A stretch of DNA of 64,000 nucleotides from Sulfitobacter sediminilitoris (GTDB taxonomy: Bacteria > Pseudomonadota > Alphaproteobacteria > Rhodobacterales > Rhodobacteraceae): the NCBI RefSeq assembly GCF_010667575.1, contig NZ_JAABNT010000001.1:186001-250000 (forward strand), in the 5' to 3' direction. Shown piece by piece: positions 8,781 through 18,643 of the stretch. How positions within the stretch are numbered: the first letter of the stretch is position 1; each line of letters starts with the position of its first letter. The notes below the pieces were generated by a model. The model saw only the letters and a program-made list of their open reading frames with translations. It was not told the DNA's origin and did not search any database. The position numbers were made by a program, and so were the translations under genes.

Positions 8781-9725
8781 ATGACAGACGAGACGCCAAC
8801 GCTCGATACCTCCTTGGTCGACCTGCCACGGCAGGAATGGCTGTCGCTGGTCGATCAAATCGCGGATGAAGACGGGTATGTCCAAAACCTTGGACGCCGC
8901 CATCATGCGATCTTTATCGAAGAAGGCTCTACCCTGCTGGTGACGTTCGAGACTCTGCAAGGCATTCAGGCGCTCTCGGATCTCGGACAGCCTTTGGGCT
9001 GGGAGATGATCAAGGATCATGGCTGGTCGCACCTGTGCCTTGCCAGCAATGGCGACACATGGTTTCGCGACCCTGCGGTCTACAGCTATTTCGACCGGCT
9101 GGTCGATGACGGGTTTTTTGATGAATTCGACAACGTAATCTTCTATGGCGCTGGCCCATGTGGCTACGCCGCGGCCGCCTATTCCGTTTCCGCCCCCGGC
9201 GCATATGTCGTGGCCATTCAGCCGCAGGCCACGCTTGATCCGCGTCTGACCGAATGGGATGACCGCTTTACTGACATGCGTATTCAGGATTTCACATCGC
9301 GCTATGGCTATGCCCCCGAAATGCTGGATGCGGCAGAGCATGCCTATGTGCTTTATGACCCCCGCGAACAGCTTGATGCGATGCATGCGGCCCTCTTCAC
9401 GCGGCCCAATGTCACCAAGCTGCGGATGCGCTTCATGGGCAATGCGCTACAAACCGACCTGTTGGAGATGGATACGTGGGCGCCGCTGATCAAAGCCGCT
9501 GGCGAAGGTGCGTTGACCGAAGAAGCCTTTGCGCAACTCTACCGCGCCCGGCGCGATTATCGACCCTATCTGCGCAACCTGCTTGACGCACTGGAGGCAG
9601 ACGAGCGCGAGCCGCTGATCGAGGCGCTGTGTGCGAATGTGACATCGCGCATGCGGGCGCGCCGCTTTGCCTTCCGCCTCAAAGAGTTGAGGCAGGCCAA
9701 ACTCCACAACGCAGAAGAAGACTAG
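8781..9725 (+). CDS. Conserved protein of unknown function (314 aa)
   Basis: I do not recognise a characterised family. Relatives in roseobacters are often labelled phosphoadenosine phosphosulfate reductase, but I see none of that enzyme's Cys or PAPS-loop motifs. Visible features are an acidic N-terminus, an FYGAGPCGYAAAAYS segment at about residues 120-134 that resembles the nucleophile elbow or P-loop-like turn of an alpha/beta fold, and a basic C-terminal helix. The start is the ATG at 8781, with TTGAGGACG just upstream; an earlier in-frame start at 8682 has no ribosome site. It lies 105 bases after the glycan cluster and before pyrC, so a role with either is uncertain. Confidence 0.6.
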   Translation: MTDETPTLDTSLVDLPRQEWLSLVDQIADEDGYVQNLGRRHHAIFIEEGSTLLVTFETLQGIQALSDLGQPLGWEMIKDHGWSHLCLASNGDTWFRDPAVYSYFDRLVDDGFFDEFDNVIFYGAGPCGYAAAAYSVSAPGAYVVAIQPQATLDPRLTEWDDRFTDMRIQDFTSRYGYAPEMLDAAEHAYVLYDPREQLDAMHAALFTRPNVTKLRMRFMGNALQTDLLEMDTWAPLIKAAGEGALTEEAFAQLYRARRDYRPYLRNLLDALEADEREPLIEALCANVTSRMRARRFAFRLKELRQAKLHNAEED

Positions 9726-9736
9726 CCCCAGACGGA

Positions 9737-9756
9737 GTGCTGTGCTAGCGCAGCAC
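9737..9756 (+). promoter_or_regulatory. Hairpin over the pyrC ribosome site
   Basis: An 8-bp hairpin (GTGCTGTG against CGCAGCAC with one G-U pair, loop CTAG) ends two bases before the pyrC ATG at 9758. Its first base is the last base of the likely ribosome site GGAG (9734-9737). Folding would hamper initiation, so it may modulate pyrC translation or be a remnant terminator. Confidence 0.3.
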
Positions 9757-9757
9757 C

Positions 9758-10792
9758 ATGACAGATACCCTCACGATCCGCCGCCCCGATGACTGGCACC
9801 TGCACCTGCGCGACGGCGATATGCTGCGCGCCGTATTGCCCCAGACAACAGCGCATTTTGCCCGTGCAATCATCATGCCAAACCTTGTGCCACCGGTCGT
9901 AACTGGCGCTCAGGCCGCCGCCTACCGTGACAGGATCATGGCCGCGATGCCCAAGGGCGCAGATTTCACGCCGCTGATGACCCTCTACCTGACCGAGGAC
10001 ACGGACCCAGAGGATGTGGCCAAGGCCCACGCCGACGGTCTGATCACTGCCGTAAAGCTCTATCCGGCAGGGGCGACAACGAATTCAGCCAGCGGTGTTT
10101 CCGACTTCAAGAAGGTCGCGAAGGTTTTTGAAAAAATGGCTGAAATCGGCCTGCCGCTTTGCACTCATGGCGAAGTCACCGATCCCGAGATCGACATCTT
10201 TGACCGCGAGGCCGTCTTCATCGACAGGGTACTTGATCCGATCCGCAAAACTCACCCCGATCTGCGCGTGATCATGGAGCATATCACGACCTCGGATGCC
10301 GCAGATTATGTCAAGGCAGGCAACGACAACCTCGCTGCGACCATCACGACACATCACCTTGTGATCAATCGCAACCATATCCTCGCCGGGGGTATCAAGC
10401 CGCACTACTACTGCCTGCCCGTGGCAAAGCGTGAAATCCACCGTCTGGCCCTGCGAGCGGCGGCCACTTCGGGCCATTCGCGCTTTTTCCTTGGCACCGA
10501 TTCCGCCCCACACACCGATGCCAACAAACTGCTGCCTTGCGGCTGTGCGGGCTGTTTCACCGCAACGAATACGATGTCGATCCTCGCCGAAGTCTTTGAA
10601 CAAGAAGACGCGCTTGACCAGCTTGAGGGCTTCACGTCGCTGAACGGCCCTGCGTTCTATGGCTTGCCGGTCAACGATGACACCATCACCCTGTCCCGCA
10701 CTCCGCCCAGCTACCCTGAGCATATCGAAACTGGTGACGGTCCTGTCACGGTCTTCGATCCGCAAATGCCGCTGAACTGGTCCGTCATTTGA
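9758..10792 (+). CDS. pyrC: Dihydroorotase (class II)
   Basis: Third enzyme of pyrimidine synthesis, reversibly cyclising N-carbamoyl-aspartate to dihydroorotate. At 344 residues it has the size of class II (E. coli-like) enzymes. The zinc-binding HLH is at residues 14-16 in DWHLHLRDG, the carboxylated lysine is K100 in AVKLYPAG, further metal histidines lie in LCTHGE and MEHITT, and the catalytic Asp in FLGTDSAPH. It lies 28 bases before pyrE on the same strand, giving two of the pathway's genes in one unit. Confidence 0.97.
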   Translation: MTDTLTIRRPDDWHLHLRDGDMLRAVLPQTTAHFARAIIMPNLVPPVVTGAQAAAYRDRIMAAMPKGADFTPLMTLYLTEDTDPEDVAKAHADGLITAVKLYPAGATTNSASGVSDFKKVAKVFEKMAEIGLPLCTHGEVTDPEIDIFDREAVFIDRVLDPIRKTHPDLRVIMEHITTSDAADYVKAGNDNLAATITTHHLVINRNHILAGGIKPHYYCLPVAKREIHRLALRAAATSGHSRFFLGTDSAPHTDANKLLPCGCAGCFTATNTMSILAEVFEQEDALDQLEGFTSLNGPAFYGLPVNDDTITLSRTPPSYPEHIETGDGPVTVFDPQMPLNWSVI

Positions 10793-10820
10793 CGCGCCGT
10801 CCGCCCCACAGGAGCAAATA

Positions 10821-11498
10821 ATGATCCCAACCAGCTATCCCAGCCCTGAAGAAATGGCGCGCCTCACCGCGCGCATGCTGCTTGAAATCAAGGCGGTCCA
10901 CTTCAATGCCGAAACGCCCTTCACGCTCGCTTCCGGTCTGCCCAGCCCCACGTACATCGATTGTCGCAAGCTGATCTCTTATCCGCGCATCCGCGCCACG
11001 CTGATGGATTTCCTGACCGTCACGGTCATGCGCAACGCCGGATTCGAAGCCTTTGACAACATCGCCGGTGGCGAAACCGCGGGCATCCCCTTTGCCGCCA
11101 TGGTCGCGGAGCGGATGGGCCTGCCGATGACCTACGTCAGGAAAAAACCCAAAGGCTATGGCCGGAACGCCCGGATCGAGGGCGAGATGACCGAAGGCCA
11201 GCGCGTCCTGCTGGTCGAAGACCTGACAACCGATGGCGGCTCAAAACTGAGCTTCGTGGATGCAATTCGGGACACGGGCGCGACCTGCGGTCATACCGCC
11301 GTGATCTTTTACTACGGCATCTTCCCGCAAACGGAAAAGACCTTGGGCGATCATGGCGTTACGCTTCATGCCCTGTGCACGTGGTGGGATGTTCTTGCCG
11401 AGGCGAAGGCGCACTGTGCCTTCAACGAAGCTACTTTGAAAGAGGTTGAAACATTTCTTGAAGCCCCGAAAAAATGGCAGGACGCTCACAAAAGCTGA
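10821..11498 (+). CDS. pyrE: Orotate phosphoribosyltransferase
   Basis: This 225-residue enzyme joins orotate and PRPP to make orotidine 5'-phosphate. The PRPP loop [14 protein letters not shown] is intact at about residues 130-143, and the N-terminal substrate segment [18 protein letters not shown] is typical. A good ribosome site (AGGAGC) lies 6-8 bases before the ATG. It follows pyrC closely, so both are likely on one mRNA. The 152 bases after it form the dnaB leader. Confidence 0.96.
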   Translation: MIPTSYPSPEEMARLTARMLLEIKAVHFNAETPFTLASGLPSPTYIDCRKLISYPRIRATLMDFLTVTVMRNAGFEAFDNIAGGETAGIPFAAMVAERMGLPMTYVRKKPKGYGRNARIEGEMTEGQRVLLVEDLTTDGGSKLSFVDAIRDTGATCGHTAVIFYYGIFPQTEKTLGDHGVTLHALCTWWDVLAEAKAHCAFNEATLKEVETFLEAPKKWQDAHKS

Positions 11499-11573
11499 GC
11501 GCTCACTCTACCCGATGTTGACGCATAACCCTACTCTGGGGCAAGATATAGTATGCGAAAAGCCTTCCACCGG

Positions 11574-11582
11574 TTATCCACA
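11574..11582 (+). promoter_or_regulatory. DnaA box upstream of dnaB
   Basis: TTATCCACA matches the strict consensus for DnaA binding and sits 68 bases before the dnaB start, inside an AT-rich stretch of the leader. It suggests that DnaA links helicase expression to replication initiation. A single box is not an origin. Confidence 0.5.
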
Positions 11583-11650
11583 AAAACATACAATTTGCGC
11601 CAAATCGTCCCACACTCTAAGACAGGCAGCGGGACAAATCGGGTGAGACC

Positions 11651-13147
11651 ATGAACGAGATCACATCGCTCAACGCGAATAATATTGCTGTGCAGGCACC
11701 GGAAACCATGCCGCACTCCATCGAGGCAGAGCAGCAACTTCTGGGCGCGATCCTCACCAACAACGACATCTTTGACCGTGTGGCCTCAATCATCGGGGCC
11801 AAGCACTTTTATGACCCTGTCCATGCGCGCATCTACGACATCGCGGCACAGCGTATCGCCAAAAACAACCTTGCCTCTCCCGTCACCCTCAAGGCTTTCA
11901 TGGAGGATGACGAGGGGCTGAAGGAACTGGGCGGACCCGCTTACCTTGCCCGGCTTGCAGGGGCTGCGATCAGCGGTTTTGCCGCACGCGATTACGCAAC
12001 CATGATTTATGATCTCGCGGTGCGCCGCGATCTGATCCAACTGGGTCGCGACATTTCAGCCAAGGCGGCACAGGTCGATGTTGCCTCGGAACCTCGCGAA
12101 CAGATCGTCGAGGCAGAGCAACAGCTCTATAAACTGGCCGAACAAGGGCAAGTAGAAAGCGGATTTCAAAGCTTTCTCAAGGCGGTAACGGACGCTGTTA
12201 ATGTTGCCAACGCCGCCTATCAGCGTGATGGTGGCCTGTCCGGGGTGTCCACCGGTCTGATCGACATGGATGGCAAACTGGGCGGCCTGCATCGCTCTGA
12301 CCTGCTGATCCTTGCCGGGCGCCCGTCGATGGGCAAGACCTCTCTTGCCACCAACATCGCCTTCAACGTGGCCAAGGCCTACAAGCGCGGTCAATTGCCA
12401 GATGGGTCCGAAGGTGCGGTCGACGGCGGCGTGGTCGGCTTTTATTCGTTGGAGATGAGCGCCGAACAGCTTGCCGCACGTATCCTGTCGGAAGCCGCCG
12501 AAATCCCCAGCCAGCAGATCCGTTCTGGTGACATGACCGAGGCCGAATTCCGACGTTTCGTAGATGCCGCCAAGGCACTTGAGGCCTGCCCACTCTTTAT
12601 TGATGACACACCTGCCCTGCCCATTAGCCAGCTTGCCGCCCGCGCAAGACGCCTCAAGCGGACCCATGGCCTTGATGTGCTGATCGTGGACTATCTGCAG
12701 TTGGTCCGTGGCACGGGCAAGAACGAGAACCGGGTTAATGAAATCTCGGAAATTACCATGGGCCTTAAGGCGATTGCCAAGGAACTCGACATTCCGGTGA
12801 TCGCCCTCTCGCAGCTCTCCCGTCAGGTCGAGAACCGCGAAGACAAGCGCCCACAGCTTTCAGACTTGCGTGAATCAGGCTCTATCGAGCAAGACGCCGA
12901 CGTCGTGATGTTCGTGTTCCGCGAGGAATACTACAAAGAACGGGAGAAACCCGGCGATCACGATCTGGAGGCCATGGCCCGCTGGCAAGAAGAGATGGAA
13001 CGGCTGCACGGACGCGCCGAAGTCATCATCGGAAAGCAGCGCCATGGCCCCATCGGCACCGTCGACCTCAGCTTTGAGGGGCGTTTCACACGTTTTGGCA
13101 ATCTGGTGAAGCCTTGGCAGCAAGGCAGTAACGATCAGGAATTCTGA
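11651..13147 (+). CDS. dnaB: Replicative DNA helicase
   Basis: The hexameric helicase that unwinds DNA at the chromosomal fork, 498 residues. An N-terminal helical primase-interaction domain (opening AEQQLLGAIL) is joined by a linker to a RecA-like domain with Walker A GRPSMGKTS at about residue 223, Walker B DVLIVDYLQL and the arginine-finger region SRQVENREDKRPQLSDLRESG. Length is normal and there is no intein insertion at the Walker or DYLQ sites. It is monocistronic: a strong hairpin follows the stop and the next gene faces it. Confidence 0.97.
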   Translation: MNEITSLNANNIAVQAPETMPHSIEAEQQLLGAILTNNDIFDRVASIIGAKHFYDPVHARIYDIAAQRIAKNNLASPVTLKAFMEDDEGLKELGGPAYLARLAGAAISGFAARDYATMIYDLAVRRDLIQLGRDISAKAAQVDVASEPREQIVEAEQQLYKLAEQGQVESGFQSFLKAVTDAVNVANAAYQRDGGLSGVSTGLIDMDGKLGGLHRSDLLILAGRPSMGKTSLATNIAFNVAKAYKRGQLPDGSEGAVDGGVVGFYSLEMSAEQLAARILSEAAEIPSQQIRSGDMTEAEFRRFVDAAKALEACPLFIDDTPALPISQLAARARRLKRTHGLDVLIVDYLQLVRGTGKNENRVNEISEITMGLKAIAKELDIPVIALSQLSRQVENREDKRPQLSDLRESGSIEQDADVVMFVFREEYYKEREKPGDHDLEAMARWQEEMERLHGRAEVIIGKQRHGPIGTVDLSFEGRFTRFGNLVKPWQQGSNDQEF

Positions 13148-13195
13148 TCTGACCTGACGGATCATCACGTATTCCATCCATAGGGCATAAGAAAG

Positions 13196-13220
13196 GCCTG
13201 TCCCCGCGGGGACAGGCTTT
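13196..13220 (+). terminator. Rho-independent terminator after dnaB
   Basis: A perfect 10-bp inverted repeat (GCCTGTCCCC / GGGGACAGGC, loop GC) ends in TTT, 48 bases past the dnaB stop. On the opposite strand it is followed by CTTTCTT, so it can also stop transcription from the convergent hydrolase gene. Confidence 0.85.
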
Positions 13221-13303
13221 AACCAATAATTAATCGCTCGATTCCAGAGGCTTTCGGCGAAAAGTTCACCTTAACAAAAGATGAGCGTTTCCACGCGCGA
13301 CAA

Positions 13304-14626
13304 TTACTCCACGGACTTAACCTCATATTGCAGGCCCTTTGCCGTGCCTTTTGCAAAGCCTTTCCAATGGCTGTGATCGTCCTTTTCGGTACCATCGTCA
13401 TTAACGGACCAAACACCCTCGTTGGAGTTTTCGACCAGATCCAGATAAGTCCCTTTGTCCTCATCGCCTTTCAGATGCTGATCCATCCATGCGGTCACGA
13501 AATGCTGCGCGATGTTGTTCATGCGCGCTGTGTTCCAGACCGGATCCGTATAGTGTTCCGAAATGTTGAAGCCCTTTTCCTCGGAGAAGTAGAAGCTCTC
13601 TTTGGGGGCAGGCATCGGCGCGCCTGAGTTATGCCCGCCGTTCACATAGGTCAGCAACGCGTGTGGCAGGTTCGAGGCGTTTTCCCAGATTGCGCGCACC
13701 CCGCTTTCATAAAGAGACACGTCATCCTGAGAGCCTGCGATAAAGAACATTGGAATACGGATGCCAGACAGCCCGGCAGCATCCCAGAAGCCGGTGTTCA
13801 TGCCCCATGGTCCAAACGCCACCGCGGTCTTGATCCGCGCATCGGGCAGGTTTTCGTGTGTATCACTGCCCGCCTGATGAATGCCCAAGGTTCCGTGCGG
13901 TCCGCCCCATGGGTAGCCAACCGAAGCTTCGGTTACGCCGCCGCCAGCGGTGATGATCGCGCCATAGCCGCCCATGGAATACCCGATGAGACCGGTATTG
14001 TTTGCGTCATAGAGGCCTGCAAAATTACCCCCGTCAGCTGCCATTTTGGCCATCTCTTCCAGCACAAAAAGCTGATCCAGCGAACGGTTCACCAATGTTG
14101 ATCCGAATGCCGCCTGTGTGCGGTAGGTGCTGTCCGTATGATCGATGGAGGCCACGACATAGCCCTTGGAAGCGATGTTTTCGGCAAGATGCGACAGCAG
14201 GAACCTGTTGCCCGGATAACCGTGGCTGATCAACACCAGCGGATAGGCGTTATCAGGTGCGGCGGGGGCCGCATCACGCACGGCTGTGCCCTGCAAGGTC
14301 ACTTCTGTTGTGCCGTCACGCAGGAAAGCCTTGAGCGTCGTGTCCCCCGACGCGCCGTCTGCAGCGGGATACCACATTTCGACGGTCAGCGGGCGGTCGT
14401 AGGTGGGCATCGGATCGGGCTTTGGGGCCGCCGGATCAATCGCCAGAATGTCGATCTGTCCGGGGTTGACCATATCAAGCTGGCGGACGCCGACGGGCAG
14501 ATCGCCGTAGGCGGCAAGTTCCGGTGCGCTTGGCAGTTGGGTGTCGATACGGTTTTCTGCCATCAGGGTCGTCCCGGCGATGCCGACGGCCAAAGCCATG
14601 GGCGCGGTTTTCAGTATCTTGTTCAC
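13304..14626 (-). CDS. Exported alpha/beta hydrolase
   Basis: A 440-residue protein with an N-terminal signal sequence (about residues 1-23, ending before AENRIDTQ), so it acts in the periplasm or outside. The hydrolase core shows LISHGYPGN (oxyanion strand) and the nucleophile elbow GYSMGG with Ser at about 217, resembling PAF-acetylhydrolase or dienelactone-hydrolase-like esterases; a candidate catalytic His is in VNGGHNSG. The start is a GTG preceded by a perfect AGGAGG nine bases upstream. Flanking genes are unrelated and the substrate is unknown. Confidence 0.8.
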   Translation of the reverse strand: MNKILKTAPMALAVGIAGTTLMAENRIDTQLPSAPELAAYGDLPVGVRQLDMVNPGQIDILAIDPAAPKPDPMPTYDRPLTVEMWYPAADGASGDTTLKAFLRDGTTEVTLQGTAVRDAAPAAPDNAYPLVLISHGYPGNRFLLSHLAENIASKGYVVASIDHTDSTYRTQAAFGSTLVNRSLDQLFVLEEMAKMAADGGNFAGLYDANNTGLIGYSMGGYGAIITAGGGVTEASVGYPWGGPHGTLGIHQAGSDTHENLPDARIKTAVAFGPWGMNTGFWDAAGLSGIRIPMFFIAGSQDDVSLYESGVRAIWENASNLPHALLTYVNGGHNSGAPMPAPKESFYFSEEKGFNISEHYTDPVWNTARMNNIAQHFVTAWMDQHLKGDEDKGTYLDLVENSNEGVWSVNDDGTEKDDHSHWKGFAKGTAKGLQYEVKSVE

Positions 14627-14722
14627 GGTGTCATCCTCCTCTGTCAGCCGTCAGAGTAGGGACTGCACTCTTGAGAGCAAGCGTGCATTTCGTGACGTTA
14701 CGAAAGCTTCTCGATGTGGAGT

Positions 14723-15457
14723 CTAGGCCGCTGGGACGATGCCCGCCCGTGCCACCTCTTTGTCGCTCAACCCGTATTTTGGTGCGAACCGCGTACGGGC
14801 CGCCAGCAGGCGGGGATCGTCCGGCGTCATCCCAAGGGTGCGAATAAACTCGATCCGCTGCTGCTGTTTCAGCGCGGCGGCGTCGATGTCCGTGCCCATG
14901 ACCCGATCAATGATTTCGCCGCCGGGGCTGACATGGAACCATTTGGAAAAATCCCGGAAATGATGCTGATTGTGCAGCCGCGTCACACGCCGCGCGATGG
15001 CGGATTTGGGCAGGTTCAGGTGTGCGGTCATATGAAACCACTCATAGACCATGAACATCGCCACGCCGCCTGCGGGCACAATGGCAATCGCCACCCAATG
15101 CGCCTGCGCCACCCCCAGCAGCGCCGCGATGGCCCAGACCAGCAGCGTATTCGCCGCCAGCATCGGCAGGGCGATCCAGATCGGCACAAAGAACAGCTTG
15201 GTATTCGTCGGAAAATCATGGTGCCCGTAATGCGCCTGATAGAGCAGATCAAAGGCCCATTGCCGCCGGGGCGGCTTTAGATGAAAGATATAGCGGTGCA
15301 GGTTGTATTCATTCAGCATTTGCGCGCCGATCCCCAGCGGCACCAGCAGCCATCCCCACCACGGCCCGGCGAGCGCCAAGGCCACGAAAGCACCAACACA
15401 GACCACGCCCATGATGACCACGGACGGATGGCGCGCCATGATCCTTGCCCGCGTCAT
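14723..15457 (-). CDS. Sterol desaturase / fatty acid hydroxylase family membrane protein
   Basis: A 244-residue integral membrane protein with the histidine clusters of the di-iron fatty acid hydroxylase superfamily: HRYIFH, HYGHHDF, HMTAH and HNQHHF. Several hydrophobic segments surround them. It would hydroxylate or desaturate a lipid; the substrate is open. The start is placed at the ATG of MTRARIM (15457); the ATG six codons on is also possible. A longer open frame to 15697 is rejected, because it would run through the divergent alr start and codes for a non-homologous tail. Confidence 0.8.
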   Translation of the reverse strand: MTRARIMARHPSVVIMGVVCVGAFVALALAGPWWGWLLVPLGIGAQMLNEYNLHRYIFHLKPPRRQWAFDLLYQAHYGHHDFPTNTKLFFVPIWIALPMLAANTLLVWAIAALLGVAQAHWVAIAIVPAGGVAMFMVYEWFHMTAHLNLPKSAIARRVTRLHNQHHFRDFSKWFHVSPGGEIIDRVMGTDIDAAALKQQQRIEFIRTLGMTPDDPRLLAARTRFAPKYGLSDKEVARAGIVPAA

Positions 15458-15599
15458 CCTTGCACCACGTATTGAAGACCGGTCTGCATGCTTGTCCCTT
15501 TTCGTCAACTTGGATAGACCGCTGCAGCATGGGCCAAGCGCCCTTGCGATGTAAACACCCGCCCCTGCGTCACAATTCTCTTCACTGGACCCAAATCCG

Positions 15600-16634
15600 A
15601 TGACTGCTGCCACCCTGACCATTGATCTGAGCGCCATCGCCGCAAACTGGCGCGCATTGGACAAGCTCACGGAATGCGAGACCGCCGCGACGATCAAGGC
15701 TGATGCCTATGGGTTGGGCGTTGAAAAAGTGGGTCCTGCCTTGGCCGAGGCCGGTGCACGGCTGTTCTTTGTCGCTTTGGCCGAGGAAGGGGTCCGTCTG
15801 CGCCGCGTGCTGGGGCCGGGTCCGGGTATTTGCGTCTTCTCGGGCCACATGCCGGGCGATGCGGATATGATCCGGCAAGCGGATTTGGCCCCCATGATCA
15901 ACTCCGTCGATCAGCTGCTGACCCATGTGGAGGCCCTGCCCGGCCATCCTTTTGGCATCCAGCTTGACAGCGGCATGAACCGTCTGGGGATGGAGCCTGC
16001 CGAATGGTCCGCGCTCAGGGACATTGCATTGGCGCAACAGCCTGTCATGGTGATGTCACACCTTGCCTGCGCAGATGAACCGGATCACGCGATGAACCGG
16101 CTTCAGCTGGACACGTTCGAGGAGATGACCCGAGGCGTCGAGGCCCCGCGTTCATTGGCGGCCACGGGCGGGATCTTGTTAGGTGAAAAGTACCATTTCG
16201 ACCTGACCCGTCCCGGTGTGGGCCTCTATGGCGGCTTGCCATTTATTGATGCGACACCTGTTGTCACTCTGGATGTACCGGTCATCCAAGTCCGCGACGT
16301 GGCAGCAGGCGAGAGCGTGGGCTACGCCAATGCCTTTGTTGCGCGCAAGCTGACGCGGGTCGCAACGGTTGCAGCGGGATATGCAGACGGGCTGATCCGG
16401 GCGATGGGTGGCGAGGCGACGTTCACGTATGAAGGACACAGATTGCCGGTGATCGGGCGGGTCTCGATGGATTTGATTACCCTTGACGTCAGCGGCATTG
16501 CCCAGACGCCTGAGCATGTGCAGCTGATGGGACAGCATCAGTCTGTCGATACCGTCGCCGAGTTTGCTGGCACGATCGGCTATGAAATCCTGACGTCATT
16601 GGGTGCGCGCTATGATCGGGTCTATGTGACGTGA
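15600..16634 (+). CDS. alr: Alanine racemase
   Basis: The PLP enzyme that interconverts L- and D-alanine for cell-wall synthesis, 344 residues. The PLP lysine is K33 in [11 protein letters not shown] and the second catalytic base is Tyr at about 242 in [16 protein letters not shown] and [11 protein letters not shown] are family motifs. Slightly short for the family, but all blocks are present. Its GTGA end overlaps the start of the next gene, so the two are translationally coupled. Confidence 0.95.
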   Translation: MTAATLTIDLSAIAANWRALDKLTECETAATIKADAYGLGVEKVGPALAEAGARLFFVALAEEGVRLRRVLGPGPGICVFSGHMPGDADMIRQADLAPMINSVDQLLTHVEALPGHPFGIQLDSGMNRLGMEPAEWSALRDIALAQQPVMVMSHLACADEPDHAMNRLQLDTFEEMTRGVEAPRSLAATGGILLGEKYHFDLTRPGVGLYGGLPFIDATPVVTLDVPVIQVRDVAAGESVGYANAFVARKLTRVATVAAGYADGLIRAMGGEATFTYEGHRLPVIGRVSMDLITLDVSGIAQTPEHVQLMGQHQSVDTVAEFAGTIGYEILTSLGARYDRVYVT

Positions 16635-17092
16635 CCCAGACGGGCTGGACGCTGAAGGTACTGAACCTTGCTTTGCTGTTCCTTTATCCCGTTGCCTGGG
16701 CGGCCCCGCTTTTGCGCGCGGGACTATTGCCGCTTTTCTCGCTGAACGAAATCTCTGTGCTCAGCGGTCTGCAGTCGCTTTGGGCATCGGATGTTTTTCT
16801 GGCGCTCGTCGTCACGGTCTTTGCGCTCTTTGCGCCCTACGTGAAAACCATTGGGCTGGCGCTGGTGCATTTCGATCTGCTGAAGCCCGCAGTCCTGCCG
16901 GTGCTTCACTTTCTGGGCAAACTCGCGATGGCAGATATTTTTCTGATTGCGCTCTATATCACGCTTGCCAAGGGCATCGGTGTTGGCCGGATTGAGGTCG
17001 CATGGGGCTTGTATCTGTTCACGGCCTGTATTCTCGCCTCGCTCTGGATCAGCTGGCGTACGGAAAAGGCCACAGGGTCGTCACTGGATTGA
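16631..17092 (+). CDS. PqiA-like membrane protein
   Basis: A 153-residue integral membrane protein of the paraquat-inducible protein A family, with four hydrophobic segments (about residues 8-30, 50-70, 88-110 and 123-142). It corresponds to one half of E. coli PqiA, which works with MCE proteins in lipid transport between membranes. No MCE partner is nearby. The start is GTG at 16631, overlapping the alr stop as GTGA. A link to alr beyond co-expression is not evident. Confidence 0.7.
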   Translation: MTQTGWTLKVLNLALLFLYPVAWAAPLLRAGLLPLFSLNEISVLSGLQSLWASDVFLALVVTVFALFAPYVKTIGLALVHFDLLKPAVLPVLHFLGKLAMADIFLIALYITLAKGIGVGRIEVAWGLYLFTACILASLWISWRTEKATGSSLD

Positions 17093-17246
17093 ACACAAAA
17101 AAAGAACCCTGCCCAAGCGCCGGTTTCGGCTGAGAGAGCTTCTTGCGGACAGAAATCTTTTCGACCTCCTGTTGAAAAGACTGGCTCGACGCCGCTGAAC
17201 TCCATTTCCCTTTGACGCCCCCTGCCTACTGCGCCAAAACGCCCCC

Positions 17247-18614
17247 ATGGCAAAACCCGTCAAAACCTTCTCCTGCGCCGCTTGTGGTGCCAGCTTTAAC
17301 AAATGGTCCGGTCGTTGCGACGGATGCGGGGAATGGAACACCATTCAGGAAGACAAGGGCATCTCGTCCGGCCCACCCAGCAAATCGCTCGGCGCCAAGC
17401 GGGGCTCCTCTCTGGTCCTGTCGGATCTGTCGACCGAAGAAGCCCCGCCACCACGCAGCCAGTCCGGCATCGCGGAACTAGACCGCGTGCTTGGCGGCGG
17501 GCTGGTCCCCGCCTCAGCGATCCTTGTGGGCGGCGATCCCGGCATCGGCAAATCGACACTGCTGCTGCAAGCAGCCGCACATTTTGCACAAAAGGGCCTC
17601 AAGACGATCTACGTCAGCGGCGAGGAAGCCTCGGCTCAGGTCCGCATGCGCGCACAGCGCCTTGGCTTGACGAACGCTCCCGTGCAGCTGGCCGCCGAAA
17701 CCAACCTGCGCGACATTCTCACCACGCTTGAGGCGGAGAAACCCCAGCTTGCCATCATTGATTCCATTCAGACGATGTGGGCCGACAACGTTGAGTCTGC
17801 CCCCGGCTCAGTTTCTCAGGTCCGTGCGGCGGCGCATGAGCTGACCAGCTTTGCCAAGCGCCGGGGAGTAAGTGTGATTCTTGTCGGTCACGTCACCAAG
17901 GACGGCCAGATCGCAGGCCCCCGTGTGGTCGAACACATGGTCGATACCGTGCTTTACTTCGAAGGCGAGCGCGGCCACCAGTTCCGTATCCTGCGCAGCG
18001 TCAAGAACCGTTTTGGTCCCGCCGACGAGATCGGCGTCTTCGAGATGACGGGCCGTGGGCTGGCCGAAGTGACAAACCCATCTGCCTTGTTCCTGTCCGA
18101 GCGTGGTGAGCCTGCTGCAGGCTCTGTAGTTTTTGCGGGCATCGAGGGCACCCGGCCCGTTCTGGTTGAGTTGCAGGCGCTTGTTGCCCCGTCACCCCAT
18201 TCGCAGGCCCGACGCACGGTGGTGGGCTGGGATGGCGGACGGCTTGCCATGATTTTGGCGGTGCTGGAGGCGCGCTGTGGGATCCCCTTTGCGGGGCTGG
18301 ATGTCTACCTGAATGTCGCGGGCGGCATGAAAGTCTCGGAACCCGCCGCTGATCTGGCCGTCGCAGCAGCATTGCTCAGCGCACGCGAAGACGTGGCGCT
18401 GCCAGCAGAAACCGTTGTTTTCGGCGAGATCAGCCTGTCAGGTGCGCTGCGCCCTGCCTCTCAAACCGAAAATAGGTTGAAAGAAGCGCAAAAACTTGGT
18501 TTTACCTCGGCAATCGCTCCAAAAGGCGGCAAGGCCTCAGCGGCCGCTGGCATAACGCTCAATACCATGAGCGATCTGACCGGATTTGTTGGTGAAATAT
18601 TCGGCGCAGGGTAA
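17247..18614 (+). CDS. radA: DNA repair protein RadA
   Basis: A RecA-related ATPase that processes recombination intermediates, 455 residues. An N-terminal C4 zinc finger (Cys 10, 13, 24, 27), Walker A GGDPGIGKST at about 94-103, the RadA-specific KNRFG motif near 253 and a C-terminal Lon-protease-like domain are all present and in order. The 154 bases between the PqiA-like gene and radA hold no recognisable gene. The next gene, cvpA, follows after 29 bases, an arrangement common in Rhodobacteraceae. Confidence 0.96.
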   Translation: MAKPVKTFSCAACGASFNKWSGRCDGCGEWNTIQEDKGISSGPPSKSLGAKRGSSLVLSDLSTEEAPPPRSQSGIAELDRVLGGGLVPASAILVGGDPGIGKSTLLLQAAAHFAQKGLKTIYVSGEEASAQVRMRAQRLGLTNAPVQLAAETNLRDILTTLEAEKPQLAIIDSIQTMWADNVESAPGSVSQVRAAAHELTSFAKRRGVSVILVGHVTKDGQIAGPRVVEHMVDTVLYFEGERGHQFRILRSVKNRFGPADEIGVFEMTGRGLAEVTNPSALFLSERGEPAAGSVVFAGIEGTRPVLVELQALVAPSPHSQARRTVVGWDGGRLAMILAVLEARCGIPFAGLDVYLNVAGGMKVSEPAADLAVAAALLSAREDVALPAETVVFGEISLSGALRPASQTENRLKEAQKLGFTSAIAPKGGKASAAAGITLNTMSDLTGFVGEIFGAG

Positions 18615-18643
18615 CGCGTCAGCAGGCAAAAGGCGAAAAGCGG

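Noticed and set aside
13219-13233. A second TTAA-N7-TTAA (CtrA-like) pattern
   Set aside because: It lies between the 3' ends of two convergent genes and overlaps the terminator T-run, so it controls no promoter and is likely chance in an AT-rich spot.
15458-15697. N-terminal extension of the fatty-acid hydroxylase frame
   Set aside because: It would run through the divergent alr start and adds sequence unlike the family.
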